Translations under genes and position numbers: made by a program
Shown: positions 44,990-58,282 of the stretch, in pieces
Layout of the letters: every line of letters starts with the position of its first letter
Position numbering within the stretch: position 1 is the stretch's first letter
Origin: Solen grandis
Taxonomy: Eukaryota > Mollusca > Bivalvia > Adapedonta > Solenidae
Length of the DNA stretch: 64,000 nucleotides
NCBI GenBank assembly: GCA_021229015.1
Contig: CM037790.1
Coordinates: 54,408,361 to 54,472,360, forward strand
Direction of reading: 5' to 3'
The notes under the pieces: generated by a model
Database searches by the model: none
Told to the model about the DNA's origin: nothing
What the model saw: the letters and a program-made list of their open reading frames with translations, nothing else

Positions 44990-47900
44990 AGAGTGGAATA
45001 AAGTGAAAAATACATATATAGCAATAACTTTAAATGCAAATTATGTAGAACATTTTCATTTTGATTAAACCCAAAAACCACTCTTTCCCTGGAAACTGAC
45101 CTTTTGCAACCCACTAAAACCATATCAGCCTTAAAATGCTGCTTGGCTTTTTACCAAACTTTCCAAATAAATGGATTAAATGAATGGATATTTTTTATCC
45201 GTCTACCATCTAACAAAGGAGCCATTTCAAAGGATTACTGTAAAATCATTAATTTTCAATTGGAATTAAATTTTGTGAAATCTGTTAATACAGTCCTATT
45301 TTGTTGGTACTTATATTCCTGGAATCATGTTCTAGAATACATAGATCTATCAGTAGGTCAAGTTATCATGGGACTAAAACTGTGGACAAAGTCAACCACA
45401 TATTGATGACATTTAAGTCCCCTGTGAAAGTAAATGAGTTCTACAGTACCAAAGAAACAAATTGCTTTTTGATAGATTACAAGACATGTTTAAATCAAAA
45501 CTTGAGTGACATACACAGCACAACAGTAACAACTCATACAATCACAATCCCCACTGTCTCTCTACGTACATGTACTATAAACATAGATCTAACCATCACC
45601 CACCTCACCTTGTCTCTAACCTAGATAAGCTGATGAAATGTCATATCAAAAGCCCATTTAATCAAACGGGAAGTACTTGTGACAAGCTATAATGCAAGTG
45701 AGAGGATCCATCTAAGGTTAAGAAATTTGGGCAAACATTTAATGATTTTTAGTTTTTGCGCAAAGTGTCTACCTTAATAAAAATCATATAAAGGACCAAT
45801 GTCCTATGAGTCAGCGTTAGAGTATGTGTGGCATGTAATATCACCAATTCTCAAATTTATCGAGGGTTCCCTTATTATTGTGACATGTAGTTCTAGAGAA
45901 TAGAAGTTTGCGTGATGCGCAAGTTATCCAAAAGATTTATTTTGCAGTCATCAATTTTTCCTGGACAATTGAACATCTATTTATAGGATACAAGTATGTT
46001 TCAAACAGAAAAATAATTGAATTCATTATTTTTTATTATAAAAAGTAACAATATCTGCCGCAGCAAATGACAGTTAAAATGAATTGAGGTGCTTCCCTTG
46101 TAAAATCTTTAGTTTTTCTGATGTGTGTAAAACATCATGCCAGCTCAGGAAAACGATATCCTCAAAATATCAGAAAGCATTCCACTGAGTCATATTGTGA
46201 TTTTTAAATGTTTACATCAAGATATTACATGGTATTTGAACCTTTGATTATTGAAATGATTTAATATGAAGAATTATTATTTTTTTAATGTCTAATGACA
46301 ATTTAATTATGTTTTTATTCTTTTAAGCATTCCTAAACTGTTATTTTTTAATCTGTTCATCACCCAAGATAGGGATAGCAGGATACGCAATGTGACTATA
46401 AAGAGTCTGAGTACAGAAAAAAAAAGTAATGGCCAACACTAAATAATAAATGTGCCACACAAAAGGTATAGCAAAAAGGACAAAAACAACTTTATTCTCA
46501 TTAAAAATATACTAGGTAATAAATGGCAAAACTCAAGCCAGAACTGCGTCATTAATAATAAAATGTTTCCCCCTAAAAGCTATAGAGTAATATACAACAG
46601 TAATATACTATCACTATACAACAGATTTACTGCTATAATTGAATAGTAAAGGCTTTATAGTCACAGAAATAATCGTTACCAAAACTGTATATTATATTAA
46701 AGAAGTTTTGTTTTATAGACAGATTGCATGAAAAGTCCCAACAGAAACCCTGATTTAACCTGTTTGAAGTAAGACACAGTTAACACCATGATAGCAATCC
46801 TAGATCCACACACTACAACCCTTTTAAGGATCAATATGAAATTTTCAGCTATACAAAACAAGTGAAAAAAATTTATCTTGCTGTTACTTTTATACAACCT
46901 TGGCCATCAGTCTATGACATAATATACAAAAGTTTAACACTAAACTTGGTTTAATCTCTTTGTTGTATTAAAAAGAATTATTAGAGAAATATCCAATAAA
47001 ACATTAGAAAAGAAAAAAGCAGATAATCTGAAACAATAATAAACTTAAAAGCAAAAATAAAATCTGATTACAAATTCTCTTTTTATGAAATTAAGAAAAT
47101 TAGAAATCAAAAAGTAATATACTGGAAATAAGAACAACATGCTATGAAGCTGTAATGTGAGAAAATGCTCAAAAGAAAATTCCTCGGCATAAAAATCTAG
47201 AAATATCCATTTTTTTAAGATTATTTTTTTTGTCCAAAAGAATAACAGAACAAAATTCTAAAGAATTCAGTCTTGAAGAACAAATAAGATTAAAAAGAAA
47301 TAAAAATTCCTTCAATAGAGCACTAAGAGATAACATATTGTGTTACAATGCTACCAAAGTATCCCATCTAATCACTGGCTACACAGCTGCCATCAAACAG
47401 TGTCCAGTTACCTCTAGGTGTACTAGCAAAATGTTTGCTGAACATTATGAAATGGTCGCTTGTCGAAACGCAATTCTCATCCTTATTAATCCTACTTTCC
47501 TGTTATACATGATACATCAATCTTCAGTGATATAAAGATCCTTCGAGGTTAACAATAATTCACGGGGGAAAGATTTATGACTTTTAAAATGATGTATCTG
47601 GTGAAATATCCCAACATGAGGAAGCAGATGGTAATAAAAATCAGTCTGTATCTACTTAAAAATAAAATCAAGCTGAAATACTGAAATAATAATTGTTAGA
47701 AATAAAATCATAAAATGACATTATTTTAATTTAATATATTTTTATTTTATTTGGAGCAACAGCAAATATTTCCTCATATAGCTCAACTGTTCAACAATTA
47801 CAATAAACTCAAATAGATCTGAGCACTAGGATTTTCCAAGAAATGCTATAAAATACATTAATTTTTAAACTCTTGATTTTCATTCATCTAAACTGATGTG

Positions 47901-48129
47901 AACTGTGAGGGTACCCATCCTCATTTTCTTTCAAAAAAAATTCTCAGATCCTTAAACAAGGGCAAGTTCCAGTTCTGAAACACATGTCTGAACCAATAGC
48001 AAAGAACATCTCCGATTCTAACTCAATCAACCATAAACAGCACAAAATATCGCAAAGATAAAAATATCACACTGCAACTTCCTTAGAACAACACAATTTT
48101 GTTATAAAACTTGATAAAATTTTCCAAAT
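44990..48129. other. No gene seen
   Basis: AT-rich, low-complexity stretches. ORFs of up to ~100 codons lack coding character. Confidence 0.55.
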
Positions 48130-48516
48130 AACAAGAGGACAAACATCATCTGAACACTCACCAAGTACCAACATCCTTAATAATTAAACAATGCAGGTCA
48201 CTTAATTTTACTGCCTTAACCTTCAGCAGCATATCCAAGATTCAAATTTCAGAATGCAAACATTCTAATGTTTCTATATAGAATAGTTTAAGACATAGAG
48301 AGGTTCTCTTGTTCACATGTGTCCACCTGCTTAAGCGTGACGGAAAAAGGTACGGACAGACAGACGGACGGATTGGAAAAGAAAAAAACAACGGAAAATT
48401 GATCCCTAGATAGTCTACCTCTCTTACATCAGTTGACACAAAAACTGTTAACCTCAACACCAATGACAGAGTGATTAGAATACTCACCTTGAGTATGTTA
48501 TGCTTTGTGAGTTGAA
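48130..48516 (+). mobile_element. Short Helitron-like element without tandem core
   Basis: Starts AACAAGAGGACAAACATC and ends ACTCACCTTGAGTATGTTATG, then TTTGTGAGTTG, a decayed version of the same terminal hairpin. It contains the GACGGACGG stretch before the end. At 387 bp it lacks the core array. Confidence 0.5.
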
Positions 48517-49030
48517 AAACAGAACTAATTTCTCCTCCATATCAACTTGACAAGCAAAATAAAGTAAACTTTGATCTATCAATGCAGTCAAAACAAATGA
48601 AAATATTCTGAACAATGTTACAATGTGATGTAACATCCTAAAAGTTTATCTAACCTGGGGTTTAACAGTAAAATGATGTGGACATGAAATAATTTTAAAT
48701 TAATTCCTAATTAAATTGACCTGAAAATAAAAATAATAATTAAATCCTGAAATACACACATAACAAATCCTGATCAAGCTACACATTATTTTCTGACCAT
48801 TCTTTGTATTATAATGAAGCAAAAGGGTCACTTTACAGTGAGTGAGAAAGCAAGATTTTTAAGTGGGTCAGTGGATAATATAAAAGTATACAGAAGAATT
48901 CATATGTGTCGTTAGAGTATCCAGTAGTACAACAAGAAATGAGAAGTTTGACCTGTCATGGAAGGAGGACAAGTAAAAACAATGGTATAGAGACATGGCT
49001 GATAATGTTAACTGAATACTTGGTCTATAA

Positions 49031-49176
49031 TTACACAGTGTCCCGCAAAAAGAACAGGACGGGGATTGGCAAGTCGGACGTACATGAAGGCGGGCGTGCT
49101 GCCAATAGGCTGCCTGTGTGGCGGACATGGGCGGCCACCTGGGCGGAGGAAGGACGTGACTCAAACTGTTTCAGGT
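49031..49176 (-). CDS. Candidate terminal exon of the minus-strand gene
   Basis: On the minus strand TGTTTCTATGTTACAG is a good acceptor. The GC-rich sequence after it reads, with one base carried in, DLKQFESRPSSAQVAAHVRH and continues through RPPSCTSDLPIPVLFFLRDTV to a stop. That entry phase fits a direct join from the 62-kb exon; joined to the 55.9-kb candidate instead, the frame stops after five codons. It lies 13 kb from the last well-supported exon and no clear poly(A) signal was found, so it is tentative. Confidence 0.28.
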
Positions 49177-49189
49177 CTGTAACATAGAA

Positions 49190-52140
49190 ACACTGCACTT
49201 CATTACTGTCTACACACAGTTGACAGACCTGGAAACTTAACACCTGGGTCAACTAAAAAATATGAACTAATACTTTCCAAACTGTAATGAATTCAGACTA
49301 TAAGAATCACTTTTTAAGCAAGAAATCAAATATTCTATAAATATTAAAGATTTTTATAAAAACAGTTAACTACCAACTTAACATCAAAAGCAGGAAAACA
49401 CTATTTGGCAAGAAAGTATTGCTGATAAGAAAACCTTCTAAGCTTGCCATAATTTGGCAATATCTAATCATATTTTTTAGAATGCTGTAGATATTTATAA
49501 AAAATTTTCAGCAATGAAGAACAATCCCTCTCTTAATCCATGTATTTCCTTGAAAAAGAAATACAGAACTGCAATGTCAACAATTGTCCTAAGAGTTTAA
49601 TGTTAGCTCCTCTGGACAAAGTCTATATTTTCATTTAAAAACTATTGAAAATTGTTTAAACATAAATTTTGAACAAGGGAGGCATTGTAAATTGCTTTTT
49701 TTTCCCTTGCCATCTACTATGTAAATACTTGTATTTTTTATAAATAAAAAATTTACTGATGAACCATCATCTACTAAATCTAAGTTATATACCTTAAATA
49801 AATGTAAGTTGACTAAAATATTAATAATCTAATTGCTGCAAGCAATGTTAGAATTGTGATTCAATCTACATGTTTATTTCTGGTGGTTCATTTTTTATAA
49901 TGGAAGACTTATCATGTATAAGGGTTAGCATGCAAGGTTAGATTCTTGGATTGGGGAATCAAAAAAAGAATTAAGGTAAAGTCCCCTAAATGGTTTCCGC
50001 TACATCTTGGACCACTTAACCTGTACCAAGATAACCAAGGTACCCTAATGAAACATTAGGAAACCTGGTTTTCTCTGTGTAAGCCATGAGGTCCATAATG
50101 TAGTGGAACCATAAAGGGACTTCACATAAAAGGCCAGTAAATAATCAGACTTAAAAACATGCAACTGCATGTGATCCAGATTGGACCCCACATTCCTTAG
50201 GACAGTTTCCTAAAGGTCAGTTTTTTTAAGTCATTTGTCCTAAATTACAAGAAAAAATTCGACATTTAGTTATATATCAAAATGCTTTATAAGACATTAA
50301 TGACACTTTCAAGTTTACTTTATTTATTTTTTAATCTTTTTGCTTTGAAATATATCATTCAAAAATTGTTTCAAAAACTTCAGTTTAATTTCCTAGGTAA
50401 ATAATGTTTGTTATACATCTTTTGATACCTTGTTCATTTTATAGGAATGAAATAAATAAATGTTATTCATTTTAGTATCTGGAGGGATGCATTTCTTCAG
50501 TATGGAATTAGTATTCACAAAAGAGAACCAACCAACCCTTAAGCATAAAAGATCTTACAAATGAAAGCACAAAAAATAGCTTCACAATTTTATTGACTCA
50601 AGAAAACAGCAGTAAATAATAAATTATTCAACTTTAAATGGAAAATGTGAGATCATTCATACTTCTGGAATTTTTGAAGATGATGAAGTGAGTAGAAAGA
50701 TTGCACATATAAGATATTTTGATTGTTTATTCAATCAAATAAAACACAGAATGTAATTTATATATGACTTCTATCAATCAAAGTCCAAGGCGAATCAGCA
50801 CAATTAATCCGAAATCAACTCGTCAGGAAAATGATTTTCCATTCTGCGACAGTCGTGTACTTTAATACGATCATTTGAAGTGCTGACAAATCAATTAAAA
50901 GTATATATTTTATTCCCCAATAGTTAGATCGACAGCCCATTGATTCCTTATCTACTCTTTGTTTTTCAATCATCATTGGAACAGTTTCTTGCCGACATTT
51001 TATAACGGCCTGTTTTTATTTCTTAGAAACTCGCCCCGATTCCCGTTTTAACGACACTTGTTTAGACTAATCAAATGGGCACGTGGCTCTGATTTATGGT
51101 ATCTGACAATTCCTATGGTTTTTTTTTATAGACAGACGCTAATGTTTAAAAAATAGCACGAGAAGAATAAATTTGCATAGGTAAATTTCCACTGGATAAG
51201 AACTTGAACAGCATGAAGAAAAGAAACGAAACCTGACATTGCATCATTCTGTTTATTTAGTCATATTCCTGATTTTATTGATTGATATATTGTTTTTGGA
51301 ATTTAAAGATCCAGTAATTTATAAAAAGAACGAATTAATACGTCTAAAAACTTTGGCCAAATATCGATATTTCGGTGGACGACATTTCTTACAACGTATG
51401 AGTCTGAACACGCATACAAACCGCAACCCCAATATCAAAATGTTTTTCTAATGTAATTATTTTCAAAACAAAAACATTTTTTTATATAGATTGTAATATG
51501 ATTAAAGTTTCAACAGCACACATTGCTATTTAGTCTTTTTTGGCCGTAAGAACTTTTATGCTGTTAAAAAATGAACTGGCGTCAATGAGTCTTCATGAAG
51601 TAACGGGTATTTGAAGGTCAAAATGCTCTGTATGAAGTAATAAGTAGATGAGTCAGAGTGGGACTCAATGAAGTAAGGGTTATTGTCGAAATTTTCCCGC
51701 CCGGTACAACAGACATTTGTTGGTCCCATTGTATGATGAACTGTATTTTTATTCGCCCGATGGGCGAACTGAGTTTTTATTTTTTCCGGTCATCCTGTAG
51801 CTTTATGGCCCTGACTGAAGGGCCTATCCAATCTGAATCTCTGAATTGTTTCAATGTTTTTTCTTCTTCAAACAAGTTTGTTATATTAAAACCTTTCCAC
51901 GTTGTGTATCAGACCAAAGAACAATAAAGACTTCAAAATTACTTGGGTTTGGTGACAAACTATAAGAAACTGTATCTTTAAATGCCGTTATCATAATTCT
52001 TACTGACCTCAAAATATGGTATATTTTGATTATCCTGTGAACTGACTGGAATGATTTTCCATGGCAGATTACCTGAATATTTTCAAACACAGGACAACCT
52101 GTACCAGCGTTACTCTTATTACAATATTAGCTGACCGGTT
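49190..52140. other. No supported gene
   Basis: AT-rich. A 70-codon plus-strand ORF at 51239-51451 starts with a hydrophobic run (VYLVIFLILLIDILFLEF) but has no other support. Around 51755-51765 a TCGCCCGATGGGCGA palindrome may mark a small repeat. Confidence 0.45.
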
Positions 52141-52144
52141 TCTT

Positions 52145-52310
52145 CCCCGCCCACCCACCCCCCGAAGCCACCCCCCCCCCACCCCCCCCTCCCCCCACCC
52201 CCCCCCCCCCCCCCACCACCCACCACCGCCCCTACCCCCCACGCTTCCCCACCCCCCCCTCCCCCCCCCCTCCCCCTCCCCCCTCTTCCCCCAAAGGGGG
52301 CCCCCCCTAA
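52145..52310 (+). repeat. C-rich low-complexity tract
   Basis: About 165 bases of C runs broken by A and T. The C-rich strand could form an i-motif and the other strand G-quadruplexes. Proline-rich ORFs across it are composition effects. Run lengths are unreliable. Confidence 0.9.
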
Positions 52311-52803
52311 CTGTCCAACATTTATATCAAACCGTAAAAATCAAGGTTGGACAGTGTGGAATCATGGCCTTAATCTGATAACAATAGACTGTCATGATGA
52401 GTGACTATAGTCTTTACCTAAATGGATGAATATTTCAGTGCAATTATTTGTCTTGTGTCATATATTATTAAGAGCATTTGCAATAGTAATTTATGGTTAG
52501 TAAAATATCTCATTAGTATTAATAATAAGTTAAACGCTATTAGCAAATTATATTTAATAAGTATTTATAATACTTATTTAATTTTTAGGATGTTTGTCAG
52601 TATTCTCTCTCTCTCTCTCTGAAATGAAGAAAACAAACTCTTTTGTTTTTTCATATATTATATTATTTTATTTCAATTGTCATGAAACAAATCAAATAAA
52701 AGACAGGGCTATATTCGGATGTGTACATTTTTATTGTATTTTGTTTTAATTTGAAACAAGCATTCATTTAAACAACTGTGACATTCCACCCTACTGATCT
52801 TTT

Positions 52804-54245
52804 CTATACAGAGTTACTCGTCAAAAAAACCGAATCAAATGCGAAGCACAATCGGCCTACTCCATCACTAGTGATTTCTTCAGCCTGTACTATTGTTTTC
52901 AGGGCAGACAGTCTCTGATCAAGTTGTCGGTATTTCCTCCTCTCTTTTCTCTCACTCCTCCGCACTGTGCTGAAGAATTTTGATAGCATGTGGCAGCTTC
53001 AATCCTTTGTATGTTTCCAGAACTGTAAAATGTTCGGATGTGACTGTCTCATACTTTTCTTTAGATTGTTGTGCCAGCCTTCCAAGTTGTTTGTTGTTCT
53101 TGGTCCTTCTGTCTCGAAATGGTTCCCAGTTGTCCTGTCTCTCCCTCAACCCAAGTTCGTGACATAGTCTGTGAACCTTGAAAACATCCACTGAATCTCT
53201 GCATTTTCAGCCTCCGTCAGTGCGACAAACCACACATCTTCAACATGTTGTATGGGATCTAGAGGGCAGAACTGCAGCTCTTCTCCTAGTTTCTTAAAGT
53301 CCTCATTCTCAAATACAGTCCAACTAAGCCAAGCTTCTGTATCTTCCGCCAAACACAACTGTGTGTAAATGAAAAAAAACCAAACCCCTTTCAACATTCA
53401 CATTTGGAAACACTCTGCGAGCTGCGTGCTTGGTTGCCTGCCTCAAAGTCTATCAGGAGTGTGTCTGGTCCCCGTTCCATTCCTATATCCCTGCATTTCT
53501 GTTGAAGATGTTGAAAAAGTCCTGCAGTAAATCCTTTCACTTTTTCCAGGCAGAAGGGCAAAAACACTAACGGGATACATGTCATCAAATATCCATGGAA
53601 TGTGTAGACCTGGCTGAATATGTCAGGGCACACATAAAATGTCCGTCCTCCATAATGGTTTGGGTTCTGTGCCAGATGCGGGAGATTTGTTTTCTTGTAG
53701 CAAAAATCAACATCCTGTTGTCATTCTCTGCCTCATCAACCAGTAAGGAACTGCTCACCAGTGAGCGTTATCAGTCCATTTTCCATCCAAAACTATGTCA
53801 CCTCCTGGACTTGGTAACCCGCCGGTCTCAATGCAACCACTTTCCCTGTATAGAGATGACTTGGTGGAGGGGAAGGTTTGGAAGCCTTTGCTGACTTGTT
53901 CTGCATCTTTCGTCCCATTCTCTGCTCTCAGACTGGATATGACTTCTTCATATATTGACGGAACGGCCGTGGTTTCTTTCGCTGTGCCCTCCTTCGCATG
54001 AAGTTGATTTTATTCATGGCGCTCATTTCCATGTGTTCGGCTGCCATGATTATGGGTCTTGGTCACAGAAACTGGAATGTTGTCAGCTGTTGGATTTTAG
54101 CAGAACAGGTTCGACATGACAGACCCAGTTCACCCTTGTTGTTTTTTTCGGTTTTGACCTGGTATCTGATCCATTGTAAACCAGACTATCAAATCACCAC
54201 CACGTGGTTGTCTTGACAAACTGCACACTCATGTGCATTTGCCAT
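52804..54245 (-). pseudogene. Decayed MULE-type (FLYWCH/MULE domain) transposase
   Basis: Read on the minus strand, coding blocks occur in the order of a MULE-family transposase with an N-terminal FLYWCH-like zinc finger. A short Cys/His region lies near 54.1-54.2 kb. A block near 53.65-53.75 kb contains GEQFLLVDEAENDNRMLIF. Then comes VCPDIFSQVYTFHGYL (around the first catalytic Asp in the family), TLLIDFEAGNQAR (matching the second-Asp DFE motif), VEDVWFVAL...FTDYVT, the NWEPFRDRR segment where the family carries its catalytic Glu, and a C-terminal RLSALK...EEITSDG stretch. The blocks lie in different frames and are broken by stops, so it is inactive. Known role of the family: cut-and-paste transposition. 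No flanking terminal repeats were located. Confidence 0.72.
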
Positions 54246-54719
54246 TTTAGCTTATAATTTCAGACGATGTTACTTAGTGAAATTTTACTATCAAAATGAA
54301 GACAATTTACATCAGAATGTAATATTTGTCTCTGATACAGTTCAGTTTTCATTAATGAGATATCACAGTTTGAAAGTCACAATAAATTGATAACCAAAAT
54401 GTAATTACTCAAATCAAATTGCTTTACCTTACGTAGTAAACTGCTAGATCAAAGGACTAGTTTTTGTATTTCTTAATCCAATCACTTAGCAATATAGACT
54501 TACAGGATAAATGGACTTTTAGTTGACCATCAATTAACACAAATTTAAAAGAAAAAAGTAGCAGAGTGCTAATTATCTTAATAATTCAAATTATTTTTTA
54601 TCTTTATTCAATTCACATAAGCTTATAAAGCCAGAGCTCAAAGGAATGCAATGTTTAACACCAATAAATTACAATTAATTTAGTAACCCTAATTATTGGA
54701 ACCTATCTATATAAAGTAG

Positions 54720-55195
54720 GCCTGTTGGCAACTCCTCAGTACCGGAGTAAGGGGTTAACACAAAAAAAACCCTGAAAAAGTGAAAAATGCTTTCGGTTAA
54801 ATCTTTTTAACAAGGGTTCCCCAAAGGTGTAAACTGCAACCTGGGGGGTTAAAGTTATTGTCAGTATTGTGTATTAAAAGCCGGTTTGGGCCCCCCCAAA
54901 AGTCCCCTTTTTCGGGGCCCATCCCGGGCCCCTTTTGTCAAAAAGTTAATTTCTGGTTAATTTTACTTTGGGTACAAGCCGCTGACCCCAAACGTATGTC
55001 ACCGCCCCAACGCGACGGCTCCAGCCACACTGCCCCAAATGGGACCTAATCTGGTGATCGGAACATGCTAGAGTGGGAAAAAACAAATGAATCCTGCGGG
55101 GGAAAAGGGGGAAAAGCATTGTCAAAAAGGGGATATACGAGATTGGAAACCTTGGTTAATACACTGGCTATAGTGGACACATTGGAAAAAAGGTA
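54720..55195. other. Segment of doubtful base quality
   Basis: Unusual density of homopolymer runs (AAAAAAAA, GGGGGG, CCCCCCC, GGGGAAAAGGGGG) and abrupt GC-rich sequence without repeat or coding logic. It looks like under-polished consensus. Short ORFs here should not be trusted. Confidence 0.5.
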
Positions 55196-55884
55196 GGTTA
55201 GTCATAAATCTATTCATATATAATCAAGTTTTCTAGCTGAATGACCTGGACTGACCTTTGTAATTCTGACCCAAGTCTACATGGGCCTAGTATACATAAT
55301 TGAAATTTCTACTTCTAGTGCTTTCTATCATCTATTTTGCAAAACATGTACTTGACTCAAGTAAGAAAGTAATCACATTTCATGTAAGTGTAGAGAAATC
55401 TATTACACATTACGTAAAGAATAACAAACAAAACTAACAAATGATCAGAAATTATGTATTACCCTGAAAAGATTAACTGATGACTTGATATATTACATGG
55501 AATAAGCAGTCTAAAGGTGATGTACATTAATTAAAAGAACAGACAAGATGGCTGGATAGATAAAGCACAAGGACAGGATATCACATAACACCATCTATGA
55601 AGGTCTGCAAGCATCTAATGGTTAAACAGCAGAGAAAAAGGATATAAAATTTTTTCATCCAAACCCAGAAATAACTCTTAAATCTTTCTAGAGTACTACT
55701 CTGTAACTTTTTTTTCATCCAACATGCTCCCTTATGTATCATAACTGATGAACATCATGCAGTAATGTTTGTTCCAGTGATGAACTCTAGAAGAATAAAT
55801 GCAGCATGCCAAGTTTTTATTTTAAGCAAACCCTCATAAACACCAAAGTGCCCACAGGTTGAACAAGGTGGTGATGGAACCAAC

Positions 55885-56023
55885 CTTTGGCACATCCTCC
55901 ACCCTGTGACAGTTTTGGGCGTTGGCTGCTGCAGTCCTGTTCGGGCGTGGCATCCTCTCCGCTGGCGCGTTGCTGCTCTACTTTCAACTTGGCAACGTGC
56001 CCCTACATGTTTCATTGAATTGC
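55885..56023 (-). CDS. Candidate exon of the minus-strand gene
   Basis: On the minus strand a pyrimidine/TG-rich tract ending CACTGTGCAG precedes a 139-nt GC-rich island. With one base carried in, as the 62-kb exon would supply, one frame is open to CCAAAG|GTTGGT; the other two frames from this acceptor hit stops. The peptide is Arg-rich (RAATRQRRGCHARTG). The donor is weak. A different acceptor about 20 bases in would open another, more acidic frame (KVEQQRASGEDATPEQD), so the reading frame is not settled. It could also be a repeat-derived GC island. Confidence 0.35.
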
Positions 56024-56237
56024 CTGCACAGTGACATACACACATAAAAACCCCTGACAATAGGGTTTTCTAGCTCCTTTCAGCTTATTCAAAATATTGT
56101 TAATCAGAAATATGAAATCACTCAAAGCTATACCCTTCAAAGATACTCTTAGCTATACCCCCAAAAAAAGATTTAATTTTATTGTACAGCAACTATAAAT
56201 TTTGGCTATAAAATACTGTTGGAAAAAGTAGAAAATT

Positions 56238-58282
56238 AACAAGAGGCCATGATGGCCCTGAATCGCTCACCTGAGTACCATTGCTTCAACTGATGTCAAG
56301 GTTTTTAAACAGACAAGGATTCTGATATAACTTAATCTAAAACATTTTAACCCTGACAATACTACACACCAAATACCTAAGCAATGGGCCATATGGTTCA
56401 AGAGAAGACTTGGGCGCAGGTCATTTATCACCGTAGGGCCAAACTTTGAAAATCTTTGTAATGAACCATTAGATGCTACTACATAAACCAAAAATCTTAG
56501 CTCTAGGCTTATTGATTCATAGAAGAAGACTTTTTAAGATTTTCCTATTTAACTCTATGTAAAACAGTGACCTGGGTGGGGTCATTTATCACCATTATTG
56601 GGCTATGATTTGTACAATCTTGGTAGTGGCCCATAAGATATGCACATACCAAATATCTAAGCTCTAGGCCTTATGGATTCATAGAAGAAGATTTTTTAAG
56701 ATTTTCCAATATAACTTCTGTGTAAAACAAGTGACCCCTGGTGCGGGGTCATTTATCACCATTAGGGCTATGATTTGTACAATTTGTAGTGGCCCATAAG
56801 ATGATCTTCATACCAAATATCTAAGCTCTAGGCCTTATGCATTCTGGAAGAAGATTTTTTAAGATTTCCTATATAACTCTATGTAAACAAGTGACCCCTG
56901 TGCGGGTCATTTATCACCATTGGGCTATGATTTGTACAATCTTGGTAGTGGCCCATAAGATGATGCTACATACCAAATATCTAAGCTCTAGGCCCTTATG
57001 GATTCATAAAGAAGATTTTTTAAGATTTTCCTATATAACTCTGTGTAAAACAAGTGACCCCTGGTGCGGGTCATTTATCACCATAGGGCTATGAATTTGT
57101 ACAATCTTGGTAGTGCCCATAAGATGATGCTTCATACCAATATCTAAGCTCTAGGCCTAATGCATTCATGGAAGAAGTTTTTTTAAGATTTTCCTATATA
57201 ACTCTATGTAAAACAAGTGACCCCTGGCGGGGTCATTTATCCCCTTTGGCTATGATTTGTACAATCTTGGTATGGCCCATAAGAGATGCTACATACAAAT
57301 ATCTAAGCTCTAGGCCTTATGGATTCATAGAAGAAGATTTTTTAAGATTTTCCTATATAACTTTAATGTAAAACAAGTGACCCCTGGTGCGGGTCTCTTA
57401 TCACATAGGGCTAAGATTTGTACAATCTTGGTAGTGGCCCATAAGATGATGCTTCATACCAAATATCTAAGCTCTAGGCCTTATGCTTTCATGGAAGAAG
57501 ATTTTTTAAGTTTTTCCTATATAAACTCTATGTAAAACAAGGGGACCCCTGGTGCGGGTCATTTATCACCTTAGGGCTATGATTTGTACAATCTTGGTAT
57601 GGCCCATAAGATGATCTAACATACCAAATATCTAAGCTCTAGCCTTAGGGAAATTCATATAAAAGATTTTTTAAGATTTTTCTATATAACTCTATGTAAA
57701 ACAAGTGACCCCTGTGCGGGGTCTTTTTATCACCATAGGCAAATGATTTGTACAATCTTGGTAGTGGCCCATAAGATGATGCTACATACCAAAAATCAAA
57801 AGGTTAGGCCTTGTGGTTTTGGAGAGAAGATTTTTTCAAGTTTTCCTATATTAGCCTATGTGAAATCAAGTGACCCCTGGGTGGGGCCAATTTGACCCCA
57901 GGTCATAATTTGTACAATCCTGGTAGAGAGTCCATAAGATCATGCACATTACCAAAAATCAAAAGGCTAGGCCTTGTGTTTCAGAGAAGAAGATTTTTAA
58001 ATTTTCATTTTTAAAATCTATTTTTAGCTCCTGTGACCTAATTATGCGATGACCAGAACCATTTAAATACAACTTTAGTAGAGCTTCATCCAAGGAACAT
58101 TCCTGCAAAATATTTTTCAAATTGGCCAAGCCATTTAGGAGGAGATGTTTTTTGAAGCAATTGTTGACGCCGGACCCCACGGACGCACGGACGGACGCAC
58201 GCACGGACGACGGACGCGGACGCCGGACAAAAGGCGATCAGAAAAGCTCACCTTGAGCACGTTGTGCTCATGTGAGCTAAAA
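56238..58282 (+). mobile_element. Helitron-like bivalve element with a ~163-bp tandem core, about 10 units
   Basis: Same ends as the 37-kb element: AACAAGAGGCCATGATGGCC and TCGCTCACCTGAG at the start; GCTCACCTTGAGCAC, a short spacer, and GTGCTCATGTGAGCTAA at the end (a strong hairpin, then CTAA). The core differs: ten anchors of CTAAGCTCTAGGCC spaced 159-166 bp, with GTGACCCCTGGTGCGGGTC and ATTTGTACAATCTTGGTAG in each unit. A GGACGGACGCACGG-rich stretch precedes the 3' hairpin. Several units carry single-base indels. Confidence 0.7.

Noticed and set aside
51239..51451. 70-codon ORF with an N-terminal hydrophobic run
   Set aside because: The hydrophobicity follows from the T-rich sequence, and there is no supporting signal.
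52061..52378. 105-codon proline-rich ORF
   Set aside because: It is translation of the C-rich low-complexity tract; composition alone explains it.
55885..55990. Alternative acidic reading frame (KVEQQRASGEDATPEQD) in the 55.9-kb island
   Set aside because: It needs a poor acceptor inside the segment and a phase that the 62-kb exon does not supply. Kept only as an alternative in the exon entry.
56837..57371. Repeated short ORFs such as FLRFSYITLC
   Set aside because: They are translations of the ~163-bp core units of the Helitron-like element and are not conserved in frame from unit to unit.
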